From contig NZ_BTPU01000043.1 in NCBI RefSeq assembly GCF_036985595.1, positions 1 to 18,009 of the forward strand: 18,009 nt of DNA, written 5' to 3'. Origin of the DNA: Vallitalea maricola. Lineage in GTDB: Bacteria > Bacillota > Clostridia > Lachnospirales > Vallitaleaceae. Made by a program: the position numbers and the translations under genes. The notes beneath the pieces are model-generated. The model saw only the letters and a list, made by a program, of their open reading frames with translations. It did no database searches and was not told the origin of the DNA. Below are positions 7,312 through 14,638 of this stretch, one piece after another (within the stretch, counting starts at the first letter, position 1; every line of letters begins with the position of its first letter).

Positions 7312-9060
7312 TTATTTGGGAAGCCTGATTATAAAAGTTGTTCCTTCTCCAATATTACTATCAACTTCTATTTTTCCTTTATAAAGCCCTACAATATGTT
7401 TAACAATAGAAAGACCAAGCCCTGTCCCTCCCATGTTTCTTGACCGTCCCTTATCCACTCTATAAAATCTCTCGAATAATCTAGGTATATGCTGTTCTTC
7501 AATTCCAATGCCTGTATCAGTCACTTCTATTATTACATCTTCTTCTGATTCATCACATGAAATCATGACACTACCTTTTTCAGTATATTTTATTGCATTA
7601 TCCATAAGATTAATTATCAACTGCTTAATCCTATTCCTGTTGCAGTTATAAGTTACATCTTCCTTAACTCTAACATCTATAATAATATCTTTATTTTCTA
7701 ATTTTGGGTTTAGTATTTGTACAACTTCATTTATGATTTCTCCTATATTATTATTACTGCTGTTTTTTTCATCATCCATATTTTCTATTGCAGAGAGTGA
7801 TAATATATCTTGAATCAATAATGATAGTCTTTCTGTTTCAATATCAATTATATCCAAGAATCTAGCCGCAACTTTTTCATCTTTTATGGCTCCATTTTTA
7901 AGAGTATCAACAAAACCCCTGATTAATGTTAGCGGAGTGTTTAATTCATGGGTTACATTAGATACAAAATCACTTCTCATGGTTTCTAACTTCTTCATTT
8001 GTGTTATATCCCTGATTACAAGTAGAGTTCCCATGGTTTTGATGCTGGCACGTTTTGGTGCAAATATAGGATTAGCATATACTCTAATAATTTTATCATT
8101 CTTGTTATTTTTTATTACTGTTTCATCAACAATATATTCATTTTGTTGTATAGACTTTTCTAGTACATTGAAAATAGTTGTGTTACGTATTACTTCATAG
8201 ATTGATTTACCTACTATATCTTCTTGTATGTTCAGTATCTGGTTCAACTTACTGTTATATAAAAATACTTTATAATGTTCATCAACGGCAATCACACCAT
8301 TAATCATACTACTTAAAACCGACTCAAATTCCAGATTTCTTTTTTCCAATTTCCACATATTAAGCCTAAGTTTAACTGTCATATCATTGAATGCTTCAGC
8401 CAATTTTCCTGTTTCATCTTTACTTCGTATATATATCTTATCATTATAATTTCCTTCTGATATTTTAATTGCTGCCTGTGTCAATTGTCCTAACGGCTCC
8501 ATAAATCTCTTAGTTAATATGTAAGCAATAATAACTGCTATAACAGCACCAATTAAAATACCATACACAACATATTTAATCATATCTATTGCTATATTTT
8601 GTATCTCAACCAAGGGCATAGATAACCTTAAAACACCTTGAAAACCTTTTATACTTATAGGCAAAGCAGTATATAAATAATAAGCCCCTATTGTATCACT
8701 ATATCTGATTTTAGACGCAATTTCCCCTTTAATGGCACGAGATACTTCATTTCTATAAGCATGATTATCCATTTTACGATAGTCTTCATCTGAATCAGCT
8801 ACAACTATACCTTCCATATCAATAACGGTAATTCTAACTTCTGATTTGCTAGAATATCTATCAGCAAAAGCTTGAAAATCCAAGCTATCTTTTTCTGCTT
8901 CGTTAGTTAATATATCTATTAATAACTGACCTTTGGTTTCTGTATCTTTTCTAATAGTATCTCTAAAATATTTGTTACCTTTATTCCATGAAAATAATAC
9001 AGCTATGATAATTGTTAATGTAATTATTAGTATATAAGTTGCCATTAATTTTTTTTGCAT
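7312..9060 (-). CDS. phoR: Phosphate-regulon sensor histidine kinase, PhoR/PnpS type
   Basis: Membrane sensor kinase of 582 residues, paired with the response regulator 24 bases upstream. Order of parts: membrane segment about 7-24, an extracytoplasmic sensor domain of about 130 residues, a second membrane segment about 162-183, HAMP about 184-236, PAS about 245-350, and a HisKA dimerisation helix with the phospho-acceptor His371 in NVTHELNTPL. The ATP-binding domain has the N-box around 485-493 (NLMDNAIKY), DTGIG at 515-519, the F-box RLFERFYRVD, and GGTGLGL at 544-550. All key catalytic residues are present. This layout is that of Gram-positive PhoR; WalK kinases share it, and the assignment to phosphate rests on the adjoining pst-phoU genes. 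Last gene of the cluster. Confidence 0.88.
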   Translation of the reverse strand: MQKKLMATYILIITLTIIIAVLFSWNKGNKYFRDTIRKDTETKGQLLIDILTNEAEKDSLDFQAFADRYSSKSEVRITVIDMEGIVVADSDEDYRKMDNHAYRNEVSRAIKGEIASKIRYSDTIGAYYLYTALPISIKGFQGVLRLSMPLVEIQNIAIDMIKYVVYGILIGAVIAVIIAYILTKRFMEPLGQLTQAAIKISEGNYNDKIYIRSKDETGKLAEAFNDMTVKLRLNMWKLEKRNLEFESVLSSMINGVIAVDEHYKVFLYNSKLNQILNIQEDIVGKSIYEVIRNTTIFNVLEKSIQQNEYIVDETVIKNNKNDKIIRVYANPIFAPKRASIKTMGTLLVIRDITQMKKLETMRSDFVSNVTHELNTPLTLIRGFVDTLKNGAIKDEKVAARFLDIIDIETERLSLLIQDILSLSAIENMDDEKNSSNNNIGEIINEVVQILNPKLENKDIIIDVRVKEDVTYNCNRNRIKQLIINLMDNAIKYTEKGSVMISCDESEEDVIIEVTDTGIGIEEQHIPRLFERFYRVDKGRSRNMGGTGLGLSIVKHIVGLYKGKIEVDSNIGEGTTFIIRLPK

Positions 9061-9084
9061 CCTATCACACCCTTACAATAATCA

Positions 9085-9783
9085 TTATTTATATTTGTAC
9101 CCTACTCCCCTAACAGTCTTTATGTGTTCAGGATTCTTATCATCTCTTTCAATCTTTTTTCTTAAACTTCTGATATGAACATCCACAGTTCTAGTTTCTC
9201 CATAATAATCATATCCCCATATTTTATCCAATAAATATTGTCTATCGAAGACACGACCTCTATTTTTAGCTAGTATATATAATAATTCAAACTCTTTTAA
9301 AGGTAATTCTAATTGTTTATCTCTGATAGTAACCTCATGAGTAAGCTTATTAATGGTAAGTTCCCCAATATAAAGTATTTCTTCTTTTTCCTCACGGTTA
9401 TTCTTATTATCTTTTGTCCTCCTAAAAACAGCTTTCATCCTTGCTAGTAATTCGTGAATACCAAATGGCTTCCCTATATAATCATCTGCTCCCATTTCTA
9501 ATCCGAGAACAGTATCAAACTCCTCATTTTTAGCTGTTAACATTATAACAGGGATTTCTTTGTAAGCTTCTGTACCTCTTATTTTTCTTAATACTTCTAG
9601 TCCATCTATCCCTGGTAACATTAGATCAAGCAAAATTATATCTACATGGTTATCTCTTAATTTCCCTAGTGCTTCTTCTCCAGTTTCTGATTGAATTACA
9701 TTATAACCATTGCTTTCTAGATTATAACGCAGCAATTCTAGTATATGGATTTCGTCATCTACTATAAGAACATTTGTAGCCAC
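9085..9783 (-). CDS. Phosphate-regulon response regulator, PhoP/PhoB type (OmpR family)
   Basis: Two-domain DNA-binding response regulator of 232 residues. The receiver domain (1-120) has the acidic pair Asp9-Asp10, the phosphorylation site Asp53 in LLDLMLPG, Thr83 and Lys105. A winged-helix domain of OmpR type follows from about 135, with LPLKEFELLYILAKNRGRV and the ending RTVDVHIRSLRKKIE...VRGVGYK. The start is a GTG with a perfect AGGAGG seven bases before it, so output of translation may be moderate. It follows phoU by 68 bases and precedes the sensor kinase. It most likely binds the 11-bp-spaced repeats upstream of pstS. Bacillus usage would call it phoP and E. coli usage phoB, so no symbol is chosen. 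Confidence 0.9.
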   Translation of the reverse strand: MATNVLIVDDEIHILELLRYNLESNGYNVIQSETGEEALGKLRDNHVDIILLDLMLPGIDGLEVLRKIRGTEAYKEIPVIMLTAKNEEFDTVLGLEMGADDYIGKPFGIHELLARMKAVFRRTKDNKNNREEKEEILYIGELTINKLTHEVTIRDKQLELPLKEFELLYILAKNRGRVFDRQYLLDKIWGYDYYGETRTVDVHIRSLRKKIERDDKNPEHIKTVRGVGYKYK

Positions 9784-9818
9784 TATTACACCTCCTATAA
9801 TATATAAAAGTAGTTATT

Positions 9819-9831
9819 ATTATATATTATA
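9819..9831 (-). promoter_or_regulatory. Possible internal promoter before the two-component genes
   Basis: Two TATAAT hexamers occur on the minus strand at 9831-9826 and 9824-9819, between phoU and the response-regulator gene. Neither has a recognisable -35 box at normal spacing. A weak or activator-dependent promoter is possible, but the AT-richness makes chance matches common. A short AAAAG/CTTTT stem after phoU could give partial termination. Confidence 0.3.
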
Positions 9832-9851
9832 TCACAAAAAAGCACTATCTT

Positions 9852-10499
9852 TTATATATGTTCTCCTGTAACAGTAAATATTATCCATTCTGCAATATTA
9901 GTAGCATGGTCTCCCATTCTTTCAAGATATTTAACTATAAAAAGGAAATCTGTACATTGTTTAACTACACTACTATTGTCAATCATGAGAAACATCAGCT
10001 CACTTACTATTTTATCAAAATAATTATCTATTATATCATCTCTTCTACATACACTTTTGGCAAGTTCCAAATCTTTATTGATACAACTATCTATAGTATC
10101 TTTAATCATTTTTTTAACTTCCTCTGCCATTTGTGGTATATGAATAAGTGGTTTGATGTACTTTTCATCTGCTAGTCTAATTGTATATTCGGATATATCT
10201 GTACAATGGTCTCCTATTCTTTCTAGATCAGTAATAATTTTTAGTACAGAAGCTATATCTCTCAAATCAGCTGCTATAGGCTGTTGGGTTGCAATCAATA
10301 ATAGACATTCTTTTTCAATCCTTAATTCCATATAATCAATTTCATCGTCTTTACTGATAACTTTTTTAGCTAAAGATACATCCTGTTTTTTAAGTGCAGT
10401 AATGGCATCATCTAATGATTGCTCTATAAGTGTGCCCATTTTTATTAAATCTTTATGAAGTTCATTAATTTTCTTTTCAAAATTATATCTAATTGGCAT
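9852..10499 (-). CDS. phoU: PhoU, phosphate signalling regulator
   Basis: All-helical cytoplasmic protein of 215 residues that in known systems links the Pst transporter to the PhoR-type kinase and restrains both when phosphate is plentiful. Two copies of the PhoU fold are visible, each ending in a metal-binding signature: LERIGDHCTDI near 92-102 and LERMGDHATNI near 192-202. AGAGG lies upstream of the ATG at a rather long spacing. It sits 34 bases after pstB, the normal place. Nothing is missing. Confidence 0.95.
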   Translation of the reverse strand: MPIRYNFEKKINELHKDLIKMGTLIEQSLDDAITALKKQDVSLAKKVISKDDEIDYMELRIEKECLLLIATQQPIAADLRDIASVLKIITDLERIGDHCTDISEYTIRLADEKYIKPLIHIPQMAEEVKKMIKDTIDSCINKDLELAKSVCRRDDIIDNYFDKIVSELMFLMIDNSSVVKQCTDFLFIVKYLERMGDHATNIAEWIIFTVTGEHI

Positions 10500-10533
10500 A
10501 GTTTGTCAATCCTCTCAATATTATAATAATCAA

Positions 10534-11292
10534 TCAACCGAATCTTCCTGTTATATATTCTTCTGTTTTACTGTCCTCCGGATTACTGAATACTTTTTCA
10601 GTCTTATCATATTCTATTAATTCTCCTAGCAAAAAGAACGCTGTCTTATCAGAAATTCTAGCAGCTTGCTGCATATTATGTGTAACCATTATAATTGAAT
10701 AATCTTTCTTAAGTTCAGTTGCCAAGTCCTCAATCTTCATAGTTGAAATTGGATCAAGTGCAGAAGTTGGCTCATCCATTAATAATACTTCCGGCTCTAT
10801 AGCTAATGCTCTTGCGATACATATTCTTTGTTGTTGTCCTCCAGACAGACTAATCGCATTTCTCTTCAATCTATCTTTTACTTCATCCCATATTGCAGCT
10901 CTACGTAAACTTTTTTCAACAATTTCATTAAGTTCACTCTTCTTCTTGATACCATGAGCTCTTGGTCCGTATGCAATATTATCATATATACTCATAGGAA
11001 ATGGATTAGGTTTTTGAAATACCATTCCAACTCTTGTTCTTAATTTTATTACATCAATATCTCCATAGATATCTTCTCCATCTATTTTAATGGAACCATC
11101 AACTTTTACTCCTTCAATGAGATCATTCATTCTATTTAGTGTTCTAAGAAATGTTGATTTACCACAGCCTGATGGACCGATTAAAGCTGTTATCTCATTG
11201 GTGTTGATGTTCATATTTATATTTTTCAATGCCTTGAAATCTCCATAAAACAAATCAAGATTTTCTACTGTAAATTTTACATTATTATCCAT
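10534..11292 (-). CDS. pstB: PstB, phosphate ABC transporter ATP-binding protein
   Basis: ATPase of the high-affinity phosphate importer, 252 residues, working as a dimer on the cytoplasmic face of PstC-PstA. It has the Walker A GPSGCGKST (39-47), Q-loop Gln93 in VFQKPNPFPMS, which is characteristic of PstB, the signature SLSGGQQQR (148-156), Walker B LLMDEPTSALD (170-180) and switch His205 in MVTHN. AGGTG lies before the ATG. Gaps to pstA (15 bases) and phoU (34 bases) fit one operon. Confidence 0.97.
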   Translation of the reverse strand: MDNNVKFTVENLDLFYGDFKALKNINMNINTNEITALIGPSGCGKSTFLRTLNRMNDLIEGVKVDGSIKIDGEDIYGDIDVIKLRTRVGMVFQKPNPFPMSIYDNIAYGPRAHGIKKKSELNEIVEKSLRRAAIWDEVKDRLKRNAISLSGGQQQRICIARALAIEPEVLLMDEPTSALDPISTMKIEDLATELKKDYSIIMVTHNMQQAARISDKTAFFLLGELIEYDKTEKVFSNPEDSKTEEYITGRFG

Positions 11293-11307
11293 TTTTTCAC
11301 CTCTATA

Positions 11308-12423
11308 TTATGCATTTGACTTATTAAGTTTTCTTGATATTAATTTTGATAGTGTATTAAGTATTAAGATAAGAATTACTACGATTGATCCAATGGCACA
11401 TGCCATACCTATATCCCCTTGTTCCTCTGCTACAGCATAAGCTTTAACTGTTAATGTTGCCCCAGATGAAAATAGATTTTTAGGTACTCTAGCTACCGTA
11501 CCTGCAGTAAGTAATAATGCTGCTGACTCTCCTACAATTCTTCCTATACTAAGTATAATTGCCACAACTATTCCTGATACAGCATTTGGTAATATTACCT
11601 TTCTAATAGTTTGTAATTTAGTAGCTCCCAACCCTAATGAGCCTTCTCTATAGGAATTAGGTATAGCCTTAAGTGATTCCTCTGTCTGTCTGATAATGAC
11701 TGGCAGTAATATAATACTAAGTGTTAAAGAACCAGCCAAAATGGAATAGTTGAATTTTAGGAATACCACAAAGAAAATCATTCCAAATAATCCAAATATG
11801 ATTGATGGAATACCTGCCAAACTTTCTGTAGCGAATCGTATTAATCTTACTAGTCTACCAGGTTTCGCATACTCAGTTAAATATATAGCCGCAAAGATAC
11901 CAATAGGACATGCAACTATCAATGATAATAATATTGTCAACAAAGTAGTTATAAGCATAGGAAATATTCCTTCACCTTTATTGGTTACTTTAACTAAGAT
12001 AGTATCTGTGTCAAGATTATTTATAACATCATTCAGTTCTAAGACTGTTAAGTTCTCTGCTGATTTCCCAGCAACTTTTTTAATTATATCTCCCTTTCTC
12101 AACTTGAATGATTCACCTTTTTTATCCACTGCTTCCTTAGCCTTTGACAACTTATCGATTGATGTTATAACAGGATAATTAGTATTCTCATATTCTTTTA
12201 TTTCAAAATCAAACCCTAACTTGTTATTTATACTGTTTTCAGAAACTGGTATAGTTACATAAGTTGTTTTTGAATCATAATTTGAAGTAATGAAATCCAG
12301 ATTTACATATTTTAATCCGTTAACAAAAACAAATCCTATTATCCATAATAAAATTCCCACAGTAAAAGCTGTTGCCAGACCAATGAATCCGTACATTATT
12401 TTGTCTTTTATACTTCTGTTCAT
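11308..12423 (-). CDS. pstA: PstA, phosphate ABC transporter permease with a PDZ-like extracytoplasmic insert
   Basis: Permease of the phosphate importer, 371 residues against roughly 280-300 for ordinary PstA. The first membrane segment (about 12-36) is followed by an insert at about 52-147 before the family resumes at EGIFPMLITTLLT. The insert has a LGFDF start, an ITSIDKLSKA stretch, LRKGDIIKKVAGK at 108-120 and a final ILVKVTNKGEG strand, which matches how PDZ domains are laid out. It should lie outside the cytoplasmic membrane. The remaining membrane part is normal, with ESLAGIPSIIFGLFG and the coupling loop around SYREGSLGLGATKLQTIRKVILP. Start and pstC stop overlap by one base (TAATG), with AGGAG inside pstC, so the two are probably translationally coupled. 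The PDZ assignment is by eye. Confidence 0.93.
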   Translation of the reverse strand: MNRSIKDKIMYGFIGLATAFTVGILLWIIGFVFVNGLKYVNLDFITSNYDSKTTYVTIPVSENSINNKLGFDFEIKEYENTNYPVITSIDKLSKAKEAVDKKGESFKLRKGDIIKKVAGKSAENLTVLELNDVINNLDTDTILVKVTNKGEGIFPMLITTLLTILLSLIVACPIGIFAAIYLTEYAKPGRLVRLIRFATESLAGIPSIIFGLFGMIFFVVFLKFNYSILAGSLTLSIILLPVIIRQTEESLKAIPNSYREGSLGLGATKLQTIRKVILPNAVSGIVVAIILSIGRIVGESAALLLTAGTVARVPKNLFSSGATLTVKAYAVAEEQGDIGMACAIGSIVVILILILNTLSKLISRKLNKSNA

Positions 12424-13391
12424 TATTTTTCTCCTGCCTTTGCTGTTATTCTATTTAAAATAAGATTAAGTATGATAATAAATATAAATAGTACTACTCC
12501 TGTGGAAAATAGTATCTCTTGATGCAATCCAAACGCATAACCCATCTCCATAGCAATGTTAGTCGTAAGCGGCCTTATAGGGTCCCATATACTAGTTGGA
12601 ATTCCAGCTATTGGATTACCAGCTACAAGCATAACTGCCATTGTTTCGCCTATAGCTCTACCTATACCAAGTACAACCCCTGCTAGTATACCTGATTTTG
12701 CAGCTGGTAATATGACTTTGAATATAGTCTGTATCTTGGATGCTCCTAAACCATAAGAACCTTCTATATATGCCTGTGGTACAGCATTGATTGCACTTTC
12801 TGATATAGTTATGACCGTTGGTAATATCATAATTGTCAATACCATTATAACAGCTAATAATGACTGTCCTTGAGCTCTCGGAGAAATATCCATAATCTTA
12901 GGTACGATAATCCCAAGTCCAAAGACACCATAGATAACCGATGGTATACCAGCTAATAATTCCACTGCTGGTTTTATTATTTTTTTAATGTTTTTTGGTG
13001 CTATCTGTGATATGAAAACAGCTGACAATATTCCTATTGGCACACCTATGATTATGGCTCCTACAGTAGCCATAAGCGAACCGCATATCATATATAAGAT
13101 ACCATACAAAGCACTGCCTATATTATCATTAGGTCTCCACTGGGTACCTGTTAAGAAATCAACCAAACTATATGTTCCTTCAGCATTACCAGAGAAAAAT
13201 GGTTGTAATCCTTTGTAGAACACAAAAAAAGTTATAGCCGCTACACAAATAACTGCTATACATGCATTAAGTAAAAACATTTTTTTAGCTACCGACTCAA
13301 GCAATTCACGTCTTTTATCTATTTTCATATCAAATGTTTTATTATCCGTTATTTTATTTTTTTCTTTTACCATATTCAAATTTATATCCAT
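12423..13391 (-). CDS. pstC: PstC, phosphate ABC transporter permease
   Basis: Second permease of the phosphate importer, 322 residues. A charged cytoplasmic N-terminus of about 35 residues precedes the first membrane segment (about 38-58). The PstC/PstA family stretch ELLAGIPSVIYGVFGLG, the coupling loop YIEGSYGLGASKIQTIFKVILP and the GRAIGETMAVMLVAGN stretch are all present. AGGAG lies before the ATG. The gene is separated from pstS by 110 bases holding a hairpin, and its end overlaps the pstA start by one base. Unlike PstA here, it has no extra domain. Confidence 0.95.
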   Translation of the reverse strand: MDINLNMVKEKNKITDNKTFDMKIDKRRELLESVAKKMFLLNACIAVICVAAITFFVFYKGLQPFFSGNAEGTYSLVDFLTGTQWRPNDNIGSALYGILYMICGSLMATVGAIIIGVPIGILSAVFISQIAPKNIKKIIKPAVELLAGIPSVIYGVFGLGIIVPKIMDISPRAQGQSLLAVIMVLTIMILPTVITISESAINAVPQAYIEGSYGLGASKIQTIFKVILPAAKSGILAGVVLGIGRAIGETMAVMLVAGNPIAGIPTSIWDPIRPLTTNIAMEMGYAFGLHQEILFSTGVVLFIFIIILNLILNRITAKAGEK

Positions 13392-13459
13392 ACATCTTTC
13401 TCCTAACCTAAACGATATATAAACTCAAAAAGACCAAATCAATTATTTTAAATCAATCA

Positions 13460-13491
13460 AAGGAGCTGTCTCATATACAGGACAACCCCTT
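13460..13491 (-). repeat. Hairpin between pstS and pstC (partial terminator or RNA stabiliser)
   Basis: Reading leftward, AAGGGGTTGTC pairs with GACAGCTCCTT over 11 positions including two G-U pairs, around a 10-base loop. Only scattered Ts follow (TGATTGATTTAAAA), so complete termination is unlikely. Such a structure after the binding-protein gene commonly leaves more pstS message than downstream message. The structure is seen; its effect is inferred. Confidence 0.6.
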
Positions 13492-13501
13492 ATATGATAT
13501 A

Positions 13502-14440
13502 TTAATTTACTTTGATGCCGCCTTTTTCTTCTACAATATTCTGTCCTTCAGGACTTAGTATGAAATCTACAAAAGCTTTACTTTCTTTTGTCATATTTTC
13601 TTCTTTGTATATTAGTAAGAATGGTCTTGATATACTATAGTCTCCACTAACTACATTTTCTGAAGTAGGTTGGACTCCATCAATTTTGAAAGGTTTTATT
13701 GTATCGTTTATATAAGTGAAAGATACATATCCTATAGCTTTATCATTTTTAGCAACAGTAGTTTGAACATTTCCGTTTCCTTTAGCAATTATAGCTTTTT
13801 CTGTTAATGCATCTTCAAAATCAACTATTTCTTCAAAAGCTCCTCTTGTTCCAGAACCATCTTCTCTTGAAACAACCACTATTTCTTCATCTTTTCCGCC
13901 AACATCTTTCCAATTAGTGATTTCGCCTTTATAGATTGCTTGCACTTGTTCCTTAGTCAATTCGCTAACTTCATTACTTGGATGAGTTATAACAGCAACA
14001 CCATCATATGCAATAGCAACTTCTGTTAATCCCCAATTCTTTTCTTCTGTTTTAAGATTTCTTGAAGCTGTACCTAGAATTGTTACACCATCTTTTGCGT
14101 TTTTAATTCCGTTTGATGAACCAATTCCCTCATAAGTCACTTCTACATCTGGATTTAATGCCATAAATTCTTCAGCTGATGCAATTCCAATTTTCTCAAC
14201 AGAAGTTGAACCTGAAACTGAAACTAAACCACTTAATTTATCATCATCTTGATCAGTATCTTTACTTTCATCTGTATTAGTATTAGTGTCCGTGTTATTG
14301 TCTTTATTATTGTCTACGTTACTACTTGTTTTATTGTCATCAGTTGTTGCTTTGCTGTCTGTATCACTTTTACATCCTGCAAAAGCTACCATAGATACAA
14401 CTATAAGTGCTACCATTAATACATTTCTAAATTTTTTCAT
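13502..14440 (-). CDS. pstS: PstS, phosphate-binding lipoprotein
   Basis: Surface-anchored phosphate receptor of the Pst importer, 312 residues. The signal peptide ends in the lipobox AFAGC with Cys23 as the lipid anchor. An acidic, Asn/Asp/Thr-rich linker (about 24-68) separates the anchor from the folded domain. Phosphate-contact stretches are SGSTSVEK (76-83), GIGSSNGI (105-112) and SREDGSGTRG (191-200), the last being the strongest PstS signature. GGGAGG precedes the ATG. It is the first gene of the cluster, under the PHO-box region at 14527-14565, and is followed by a hairpin before pstC. The linker is biased in composition but in frame, and looks like a spacer through the cell wall. Confidence 0.96.
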   Translation of the reverse strand: MKKFRNVLMVALIVVSMVAFAGCKSDTDSKATTDDNKTSSNVDNNKDNNTDTNTNTDESKDTDQDDDKLSGLVSVSGSTSVEKIGIASAEEFMALNPDVEVTYEGIGSSNGIKNAKDGVTILGTASRNLKTEEKNWGLTEVAIAYDGVAVITHPSNEVSELTKEQVQAIYKGEITNWKDVGGKDEEIVVVSREDGSGTRGAFEEIVDFEDALTEKAIIAKGNGNVQTTVAKNDKAIGYVSFTYINDTIKPFKIDGVQPTSENVVSGDYSISRPFLLIYKEENMTKESKAFVDFILSPEGQNIVEEKGGIKVN

Positions 14441-14504
14441 TTACTTTGTCCTCCCAATTATTATTAATATAATAATTCATGTTTTATTTTTTTGTTATTT
14501 AATA

Positions 14505-14565
14505 CATATATAATGTAACACCTATCTGTTAAAGCAATATAATGCTTATGTTAAATCTATGTAAA
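14505..14565 (-). promoter_or_regulatory. PHO-box array and promoter of the pst-pho cluster
   Basis: On the minus strand, hexamers TTTACA (14565-14560), TTAACA (14554-14549), ATTATA (14543-14538) and TTAACA (14532-14527) start exactly 11 bases apart. This matches the TTWACA-like hexamers with 5-base spacers bound by PhoP dimers in Bacillus. The third copy is degenerate. The fourth could also act as the -35 element, with TATATG at 14510-14505 (16-base spacer) as the -10. A fifth related GTTACA (14519-14514) is out of phase by two bases. Phosphate control by the regulator at 9085-9783 is inferred. Confidence 0.7.
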
Positions 14566-14579
14566 GTACTTGATAATAA

Positions 14580-14618
14580 AATAAGGGAGTCTATAAACTA
14601 CTCATAGACTCCCTTATT
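14580..14618 (-). terminator. Rho-independent terminator of the chemotaxis receptor gene
   Basis: ATAAGGGAGTCTAT (14581-14594) pairs perfectly with ATAGACTCCCTTAT (14604-14617) around a nine-base loop, and one more A-T pair extends it. Reading leftward the stem is followed by TTTTATTA. It lies 20 bases after the stop of the chemotaxis receptor gene and just upstream of the PHO boxes, so it insulates the pst cluster. Confidence 0.88.
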
Positions 14619-14638
14619 ATAAGAATTAATTGTTTTGT

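Noticed and set aside
7312..9783. WalK/WalR (cell-wall) two-component pair instead of phosphate control
   Set aside because: Domain layout is shared, but the genes directly follow pstSCAB-phoU in the same direction and no walH/walI/walJ-like genes are present.
14224..14371. Repetitive-looking DNA in pstS as a tandem repeat or recombination site
   Set aside because: It encodes an in-frame Asp/Asn/Thr-rich lipoprotein linker, and composition bias explains the pattern.
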